From the NCBI GenBank assembly GCA_030620655.1, contig JAUXEH010000001.1, positions 1 through 35,217 of the forward strand: a DNA stretch of 35,217 nt. The letters run 5' to 3'. Below the pieces are notes generated by a model that did not search any database, had not been told where the DNA came from, and was given only the letters and a program-made list of their open reading frames with translations. The DNA is from Candidatus Aminicenantota bacterium (lineage in GTDB: Bacteria; Acidobacteriota; Aminicenantia; Aminicenantales; Aminicenantaceae). Of the stretch, positions 29,537-35,217 are shown piece by piece (within the stretch, counting starts at the first letter, position 1; every line of letters begins with the position of its first letter). Position numbers and translations under genes: made by a program.

Positions 29537-31755
29537 TAGTTGAGTTTGTCCAAGGTGATGCCGCGGTAGTACTTCTTCAGGATTTCCTGGAAATCCGCAC
29601 CCGACTGGGCCATACCGAAGGCCCCGACCTGACAGAGGCCTACTCCGTGCCCCCAGCCCTTGCCGGTGAAGACGAAATGAGCCACATGCCCGTCCGCATC
29701 GTACTCTTTATCCATCACAAAGAGCGTCTCACGCAGGCCGAGGACGGTCCGGATGCGGAAACCGCGGACCACGGCGTCGGTCTCGCTGCCCTTGATGTGC
29801 AGCTCAATAACCCGCTGAGAGCGGCCGCGCTTCCCCGGCACCAGGTCCAGCAGCTCCCCTATCGGATAGAACCTATTGATCCGATCCTCCAGTTCCTCAC
29901 GAGATGTTCTCACACTCCAGGAATGGTATTTCGAGCTGCGGTCCAGGAGGTTGGAATAGGCCGAGTACAGGACCTCGAGGTAGACGATCTGACCGTCCCT
30001 GCTGATCCAGCGCAGGTTCTCGCCTCCCAGCAGGTCCAGGTTCCGGGCAAAGGTGTAGTGTCCGCTCTGGTTCCTCACCAGGAAGGCCTCAGGAGCCAGG
30101 CTGAACCTGAGCCCTTCTCCGTTCACGCGCAGCTCGAGTTCCTGCCCCTCCACTCCCTGGAATACACCGGCATCACGAAAGTCGCGGTAGCAGTTCAGAA
30201 CCCCGGCCAGGTAGGAGGCGGCCTCCCCGCGCGAGATTGCGCGGTCATGCAGCCCTACGCTTTCCGGTGACGGAAGGATCCCGGCCTGGATGAAATACGC
30301 GACCATGGACCGTGACCGTTCAGACCAGCCGTTGTCGCTGTTGAAGACAAACTCGGCTTCCTTGTCCTGAAGAAGGCGTGAGATACGCTCCTCCCACCCG
30401 AAAGCCTGCACCATGTGCGAGAGGAAGCCTTCTATAGTGACATCTTCCACCAGTATTCCAGGCGCCTCAACCCCCGGCTTGCCCAACAGGCTGCGTGCCC
30501 TGTCCACCCACTCCTGCATCTCTTTCCCACCTACCGGTTCCCCGAAATATGCGGGGTCGGTCTCTCTCGGGATCACTCCCAGGCTGATCATGAGCGCTAT
30601 ATCCGCACTCACGTTCCGGCCCTTGGCATAGACCGGGGCAAGAAACGTCCGCGTGGCCACCGGCCACTGCCTCTGCTTCTCGTACACGCATTCCGTGCCT
30701 CGCAGATACTTGAGGGCAGGACCCAGGAAGACGTTTTCCACATCCTCGGTGGCTCCCCCGCAGGTGCTGGTGTAGAGCGCGTCGATCAAGCGGCCCCTAT
30801 ATTTGGCCACGACCCCAGCCGTCTCATCCACCGCCTGCGTGCTCAAGGGATGCTCGGCATTCATCCCGCGGTAGAACTGGGAACGAGGTGTGTCCACCAG
30901 GTCGAATCCCAGGTCCCGGTAACGGCCGAGGTTCTTCAAGGCATAGGTCCGGGCGGCCACGGCCTGGGCCTTGAGCGCTTCGATCTGAGGATACGTATAG
31001 GGCGACAGCTCGCTCGGCACCACGGACCTGAGATAGTCTTCCAGGTTGAGCGTGTTGATGAGCACGATCCCTCTAGGGCTGGCCCTCAGGGTGAAGATGC
31101 CGCGGTAATCGCGCCCCTTGTAGGACAGGTAGCTCTGCGGGGTGCTGGGGATGAAATACAGGACCGTGGCGTCCCGCAGGCTCTTCAGTTCGTCGTTGAT
31201 GAGGATCCAGAGCGGCCGGGATTCCTTTTCCGTGACCTCTTCCCGGACGATCCAGGTATCCTTTACGCCCAAACGGTTGAGTTTGATGATGTAGCTGAGC
31301 GCATCATCCCGGGTGAGAAAGTCTCCGATATGGACCTTGAAGCTTCCCGCTACGCCCGTTTCATCGCCGGTTGTCACAAAGATCTTTCTATCGATGCTGA
31401 GCCTGAGCTGCTGAGCAATGCGCTCGGCCTTCTCCCGATCGCGCGACTGAGCCACCTGGATGAGGTATTTCTCGGTGATCTGCTCCTTGTTGCCCTTTAT
31501 AAGCGCCTCATCGGCATTTTCGGCAATGAGGTGGTAGTTGTTCTTTACCTCATATACCTTCATCCCCGAAGACGCCGCGATCTGGATCTGGCTGAGGTTG
31601 ACGCCCAGCCCGATTTGGATCACCGGCTTGGGGATCAGGTAGTCTTGGAAAAAAGTCTTTTCCTTTCCGAACTCCACAGGTTCCCCACCCAGCAGAAAAA
31701 AAGACAGCAGCGCGGCAAAGGCATATTTGAGGTAGGGAATGGGGGGTTTTCGCAT
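29536..31755 (-). CDS. SpoIID/LytB-domain exported protein with internal insertion
   Basis: A 739-residue protein with an N-terminal hydrophobic segment (about 9-24, LKYAFAALLSFFLLGG). A SPOR-like region follows (about 94-172; YLIQVAQSRDREKAERIAQQL and FKVHIGDFLTRDDALSYI). The SpoIID fold starts near 218: LNLEDYLRSVVPSEL has the likely catalytic E249, then EALKAQAVAARTYAL and YTSTCGGATEDV. Its last part, GWGHGVGLCQVGAFGMAQSG, does not come until residue 700. The roughly 340 residues between hold two SLH-like stretches (ALMISLGVIPRETDPAYFG and VAYFIQAGILPSPESVGL). SpoIID enzymes are lytic transglycosylases that cut stem-peptide-free glycan, and SPOR domains bind such glycan, so septal or cell-wall remodelling is likely. 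No sporulation genes are nearby. Confidence 0.85.
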   Translation of the reverse strand: MRKPPIPYLKYAFAALLSFFLLGGEPVEFGKEKTFFQDYLIPKPVIQIGLGVNLSQIQIAASSGMKVYEVKNNYHLIAENADEALIKGNKEQITEKYLIQVAQSRDREKAERIAQQLRLSIDRKIFVTTGDETGVAGSFKVHIGDFLTRDDALSYIIKLNRLGVKDTWIVREEVTEKESRPLWILINDELKSLRDATVLYFIPSTPQSYLSYKGRDYRGIFTLRASPRGIVLINTLNLEDYLRSVVPSELSPYTYPQIEALKAQAVAARTYALKNLGRYRDLGFDLVDTPRSQFYRGMNAEHPLSTQAVDETAGVVAKYRGRLIDALYTSTCGGATEDVENVFLGPALKYLRGTECVYEKQRQWPVATRTFLAPVYAKGRNVSADIALMISLGVIPRETDPAYFGEPVGGKEMQEWVDRARSLLGKPGVEAPGILVEDVTIEGFLSHMVQAFGWEERISRLLQDKEAEFVFNSDNGWSERSRSMVAYFIQAGILPSPESVGLHDRAISRGEAASYLAGVLNCYRDFRDAGVFQGVEGQELELRVNGEGLRFSLAPEAFLVRNQSGHYTFARNLDLLGGENLRWISRDGQIVYLEVLYSAYSNLLDRSSKYHSWSVRTSREELEDRINRFYPIGELLDLVPGKRGRSQRVIELHIKGSETDAVVRGFRIRTVLGLRETLFVMDKEYDADGHVAHFVFTGKGWGHGVGLCQVGAFGMAQSGADFQEILKKYYRGITLDKLN

Positions 31756-31778
31756 TTTTGCTGACCGAAGTTAAGGGT

Positions 31779-31808
31779 ATTTTATCCGGATCTAAACTCG
31801 GATGTCAA
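31779..31808 (-). promoter_or_regulatory. Promoter of the SpoIID-like gene
   Basis: On the minus strand a perfect TTGACA (31803-31808), 18-base spacer and TAAAAT (31779-31784), 23 bases before the start codon. The start lacks a Shine-Dalgarno. Confidence 0.6.
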
Positions 31809-31816
31809 GGGAAAAT

Positions 31817-31896
31817 CGCTATATATGCAACCTCTTTATTTTCTAATACTATATCTAGTGTTCTTATTGTTACGTAAAAGTCACCTTAATATAGCG
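31817..31896. repeat. A+T-rich intergenic island bounded by an inverted repeat
   Basis: CGCTATAT (31817-31824) and ATATAGCG (31889-31896) are perfect inverted repeats, preceded and followed by GAAAAT. The 64 bases between are strongly A+T-rich, unlike the rest of the window, and contain no gene. Confidence 0.55.
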
Positions 31897-31913
31897 GAAA
31901 ATCCCCCTGGTGT

Positions 31914-31958
31914 CAAGTCAATTAAATTGGGGGTCGTGCACCCAATTTAATTGACTTG
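31914..31958. repeat. REP-like perfect palindrome
   Basis: CAAGTCAATTAAATTGGG (31914-31931) and its exact reverse complement (31941-31958) flank a nine-base loop. Arms of 18 bp, A+T-rich with GGG/CCC at the base of the loop, are typical of REP palindromes moved by IS200-like (RAYT) transposases. No such transposase is in the window, and this is the only copy here. Confidence 0.75.
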
Positions 31959-32014
31959 GGACGAATTCCGCATAACAATGGACACACCCCAATTCCCGAG
32001 AGCGAGGACATGGC

Positions 32015-35000
32015 ATGAAAAAAATCGGCCTCATTTTTTGGCTTCTGTTATGGGTGTGGTTTTCATCCGGGGCAGCCCTGTATGCGGAGCGGCTCGACTG
32101 TCTTTCCCAGGTCTTTCTCACAGGAAAAGGCCTGCGGGATACGGACAAGGATGGATACGCCGACACTCCCGCTCTGCTGATCATTGTTCCGGACAACCCC
32201 AACGCCCATGAATCTGCTGTGGCCGGAGACCTGGCCGCACGCCTCAACCTGGAGTCCCTGGCTGTGGATTTTTCCTGTGTCCGGCAGGAGTCCGGATTCG
32301 AAGAGTCAGATCTCAAGAAAATCCCTGTCCTCATAGGGTCTCGCCTGGAACGGATCGCGAAACTGGCCCGGGACGGGCGGCTCCCGATCGACACGTTGGG
32401 AGAGCATCAGGGGCTCGTTTGGGTGTATGAGCAGGAGGGCCGCTCGGGGCTGGCCCTCGTGGCCGGCTCCGACCGGGCACTGCTGCAGACCGGACGCGCC
32501 TTTTTCCTGCGCTGGCCCTACCTGTGGGACATCTGGGGCCGGAAAGAAGGCCAGACCTACATGTCCATTGCCAGAGACCTCGGCACCCTGCTCGAACAGG
32601 AAGGGATCCCGGAAGCCCGGATCCGCATCACATCCGCGCTTTATAACTTCCCTGCCCTGGAATCCTCCTTCGACGCGGTCAAACGGCTCCGCTTCAACAC
32701 CGGTGAGATCCGTGAACTCACAGTCCGCGTCGCCTTCGCCGACCGCGGGGCACAGCAGGAGGCGCGCATCCTGCTGACAACCCTCGCGGAACAGCACAGG
32801 CGCGGGGAGCGGTCCGAGCTTCTGAGCTATGCCGGCTGCGGCCGCATCGCCTTTGTCCTGGAATGGGAGGGGCAGGAGGAGAGGGTGGATCTGAATCGTA
32901 TGGGCTATCCCAAACGGATGCTCACGCCCGGTTACAAGTCTCCGAGCCGGGCCCGGGTGCCGGAAAAGGATTTCGATCTTTTGGATCTCTTCTCAACCAA
33001 AGCCGTGTACGCGGATATGGACCGGGACAGGATCCCGGACAGGATCATCTCCCGGATGATCATACCCTCGGAAGACGCCGCTCCGGAGATCGCCCAGCTG
33101 GCCACACGCCTGGTCCTGCCCACGGCCGGAGGATCCTTTCCCCTGATCTACCTGGACTCCGAGATCGAAGAACCCAAAGCCCTGGATACGCCCTTTCTGA
33201 TAGGAAAAAACAACACCCTGGTCAAGGAGCTGATTCGGACCGCCAGGCTGGTGCCTCTTCCACTCGAGTCAGGTCAGGCTTCCGTCCAGGTCGTATCCCG
33301 GGCATTCAACAAGTCCAATGCGGTGGTGGTGTATGGTGAGGGGGACTCAAGCGTGGGAAAGGCCCTCGAGTATTTCAGCCGCACGTTCCCCCACTTCACA
33401 CGATTCGAAGACGGTGCTCCCGGCCTGCAGGATATCCCCGATACCATCCACGAGCTCCTCCAGGGTAAAAAGGGAAGCGGCGAGGCCTACCTGTACCACC
33501 AGCTGAAGAAGACCGTAGAAACGCTCCGGGACAAAGCCCTGGAGTCTTTCGAGGTCAAACTGACCCTCCCCCGGCCCGATCCGGATTTCGAGGAGGCGAT
33601 TCGGAGCTTCCTGGAGGAAAATCTCCAGGCGGATCGGATCGAGCTCCGGACGATCGCGATGGAAGAAGAGAAGGTCATCTTCACCAAGAGCGAGGAGTTC
33701 GAATGGGAGGGGCAGCAGGCGCTCGACCTCCTGAGGCAGCATCTCACAGGGCTGGATAAAGCTGTGGGCCCTGTTTCCGTTAGCCTGGGACTCAGCGAAT
33801 CTCCTGAGGTCCGATCCCGCCTCGCAGCGGAGGTAAACACCCTCCTGCAGGAATTATCGCTCACGCCGGGGACCATCGAAGTGCTTTCCGCCTACAAGCA
33901 GGGCTTTTTCTGGCTCAAGGAGCGCGTCCTGCCCCGGATCGCCCGGCTCGACGGGCTGCACGGCATCACCGTCCGGTTCGCGGCTGCGGAGGATGACCTC
34001 ACGTCGCCCAAGCGCTTCTACAGCGATCCCTACCGCTGGCTGCAGGAGCTTTATCCTGTGGACGAGTTCATCGCCCAGGACACATCCCTCCCTATGGAGA
34101 GGATAGTGTTCGAGATCAAGGACGATCCGGATCCGGTCTATGAGGTGACGGCCACGAACGCAGAAGGGGACGTGCTGTTCCATGACGTGTTTACGCCTCG
34201 AACGCGGCGCATGCCCTATCTCCAGGCCCTGCCGGAATGGGGAGATGTGTGTGTGGCCACCGGCTGGCTGACGATCCGGGCCGGAGACCAAACAGTGGCG
34301 GACACGGATATCCGCAGCGATCTGGAACGATTCTGGGCCTTCTACCAGGAGGACGTCCTCAAGGAGGTCTACACCCATATACTGGAAAAGACCGGCAACC
34401 GCCCCTCGTTCGACCAGCAGCCCTATTTCAAGCGGCTTTCTGTCGAGCTGTGGCTGAGCGAGCCGGACTACCGGCTGGGCCTGGACGAGGAGGTCGTGAG
34501 CAGCCTGGAGGCGCTCCATGACGAACTCTATTTCGACACGCTGGACTTCCTGCGCGGGATAACGGAGATCGATCCGGCGGAAGGTGACATGATCCCGGAA
34601 GATTCCTTGCGCTACTCGGCCCCGGGCAACATCCTCCCCATTTTCCACCCCTCGCTCGAGGGGGAAAAGGGCCGGGTGGAGGTCACCTTCTCGGACTGGC
34701 AGGCGCGCACACCCCAGATGGAGGTGAGCTGGCAGGAACCCGGGCGGCACAAGAACAGCCGGAAGGTGGTGTTCCCGAAGATCAAGCCCAAGGCGGTCCG
34801 GGTTCCGGCCCTGGTTTATGACGGCGGAAAGGACCGCCTCGATCGGGTCTACGCCACGATCGAGATCGAGACGGAAAAGGAGTATCTGGCTCTGCTCGAC
34901 ATCCTGGAGAACATGGAACGGCTGCATGCCCGGGATCTGATCCCGGCCCTGGAGCTCCCCGGACTCGGTTCGCTGAAGGTCCGGATCAGGTTCGAAGACC

Positions 35001-35217
35001 TGACCAAGGAGACAGCACTCCCTGTCGCACCACTCTCCGAGGGGGAGGCCGCAGCCAGGAGTGTCCCCACGGACGAGATCATCTCACCCGAGATGTGCCT
35101 CGAGATCGCCCGCAGGCTATCCACAAATCCCGGGATCAAGAGTTATATCGCGGGGAGTTCCTATGAAGGGCGCGACATCCCGGTACTGGAAATATTTGCA
35201 CCCCTCGGCCCCTACAC
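32015..35217 (+). CDS. Very large exported protein, start of M14 carboxypeptidase-like domain (partial)
   Basis: The frame is open from 32015 to the window end, 1067 codons with no stop, so the gene is incomplete at its 3' end. GAGG precedes the ATG. A Sec signal peptide (IGLIFWLLLWVWFSSGAALYA) leads into a long region of repeated alpha/beta units that I do not recognise. Two calcium-loop-like motifs stand out: DTDKDGYAD (D42-D50) and DMDRDRIPD (D334-D342). At about 1030 the sequence becomes ISPEMCLEIARRL and then SYEGRDIPVLEI (around 1049-1060), the pattern at the start of M14 zinc carboxypeptidases. The HxxE zinc site would lie beyond the window. The peptidase call is therefore inferred. 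Confidence 0.7.
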   Translation, partial: MKKIGLIFWLLLWVWFSSGAALYAERLDCLSQVFLTGKGLRDTDKDGYADTPALLIIVPDNPNAHESAVAGDLAARLNLESLAVDFSCVRQESGFEESDLKKIPVLIGSRLERIAKLARDGRLPIDTLGEHQGLVWVYEQEGRSGLALVAGSDRALLQTGRAFFLRWPYLWDIWGRKEGQTYMSIARDLGTLLEQEGIPEARIRITSALYNFPALESSFDAVKRLRFNTGEIRELTVRVAFADRGAQQEARILLTTLAEQHRRGERSELLSYAGCGRIAFVLEWEGQEERVDLNRMGYPKRMLTPGYKSPSRARVPEKDFDLLDLFSTKAVYADMDRDRIPDRIISRMIIPSEDAAPEIAQLATRLVLPTAGGSFPLIYLDSEIEEPKALDTPFLIGKNNTLVKELIRTARLVPLPLESGQASVQVVSRAFNKSNAVVVYGEGDSSVGKALEYFSRTFPHFTRFEDGAPGLQDIPDTIHELLQGKKGSGEAYLYHQLKKTVETLRDKALESFEVKLTLPRPDPDFEEAIRSFLEENLQADRIELRTIAMEEEKVIFTKSEEFEWEGQQALDLLRQHLTGLDKAVGPVSVSLGLSESPEVRSRLAAEVNTLLQELSLTPGTIEVLSAYKQGFFWLKERVLPRIARLDGLHGITVRFAAAEDDLTSPKRFYSDPYRWLQELYPVDEFIAQDTSLPMERIVFEIKDDPDPVYEVTATNAEGDVLFHDVFTPRTRRMPYLQALPEWGDVCVATGWLTIRAGDQTVADTDIRSDLERFWAFYQEDVLKEVYTHILEKTGNRPSFDQQPYFKRLSVELWLSEPDYRLGLDEEVVSSLEALHDELYFDTLDFLRGITEIDPAEGDMIPEDSLRYSAPGNILPIFHPSLEGEKGRVEVTFSDWQARTPQMEVSWQEPGRHKNSRKVVFPKIKPKAVRVPALVYDGGKDRLDRVYATIEIETEKEYLALLDILENMERLHARDLIPALELPGLGSLKVRIRFEDLTKETALPVAPLSEGEAAARSVPTDEIISPEMCLEIARRLSTNPGIKSYIAGSSYEGRDIPVLEIFAPLGPY

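Overview
This 35.2 kb window is a stretch of ordinary-looking, fairly GC-rich bacterial chromosome with short intergenic gaps. The lineage has a two-membrane envelope: there is a C-terminal-Phe outer-membrane barrel, a lipoprotein with a lipobox and several Sec-exported proteins. The mixture of a propionate/methylmalonyl-CoA module, SDR-type threonine dehydrogenase plus Kbl, a Bacillus-type AcsA, an NtrY-like kinase and a lexA-dinB-dnaE cassette would fit an Acidobacteriota or Candidatus Aminicenantes-like genome, but that is a guess. No phage, plasmid, CRISPR array or complete insertion sequence was seen.

Layout. 1-390: tRNA-Pro(CGG) and a gene-free stretch with three 10-bp direct repeats. 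391-3362 (minus): operon of a 30-codon ORF, HAD phosphatase, class V aminotransferase and DUF362 ferredoxin-like protein. 3465-4315 (plus): small membrane protein and a ribbon-helix-helix regulator with an operator-like palindrome. 4365-8656: exported small protein translationally coupled to a 1289-residue NtrY-like histidine kinase. 8783-10278: outer-membrane barrel and flavodoxin-like protein. 10310-12840 (minus): acyl-CoA dehydrogenase, meaB, methylmalonyl-CoA epimerase. 12993-16983: YHS-like protein, acylphosphatase/cupin pair, thiD, orphan ABC substrate-binding lipoprotein, DUF72 protein. 17075-22401 (minus): truncated peroxiredoxin, a repeat cluster, and the SOS mutagenesis cassette lexA-dinB-dnaE. 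22540-24311 (plus): SDR oxidoreductase and threonine dehydrogenase. 24314-29441 (minus): nhaC, acpS, acsA, ACP and kbl. 29536-31755 (minus): SpoIID-like protein. 32015-end (plus): a very large exported protein entering an M14 carboxypeptidase-like domain at the window edge.

How the genes work together. Tdh and Kbl, encoded tail to tail, oxidise and thiolyse threonine to glycine and acetyl-CoA; an acetyl-CoA synthetase, a carrier protein and its holo-synthase are encoded with Kbl. Epimerase and MeaB serve a B12-dependent methylmalonyl-CoA mutase encoded elsewhere. LexA probably controls two translesion polymerases.

The most unusual content is non-coding. Two elements, one on each side of dnaE (20427-20553 and 17425-17523), share a 97-nt core of equal length with conserved sequence blocks. 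Their stems differ in sequence between the copies but remain paired, which suggests selection on a folded RNA or single-stranded DNA. The second copy sits between two related hairpins and abuts a truncated peroxiredoxin. A short motif found at the edge of that element, CCTGGATTATTCAC, recurs at about eight sites between genes. I do not recognise this family.
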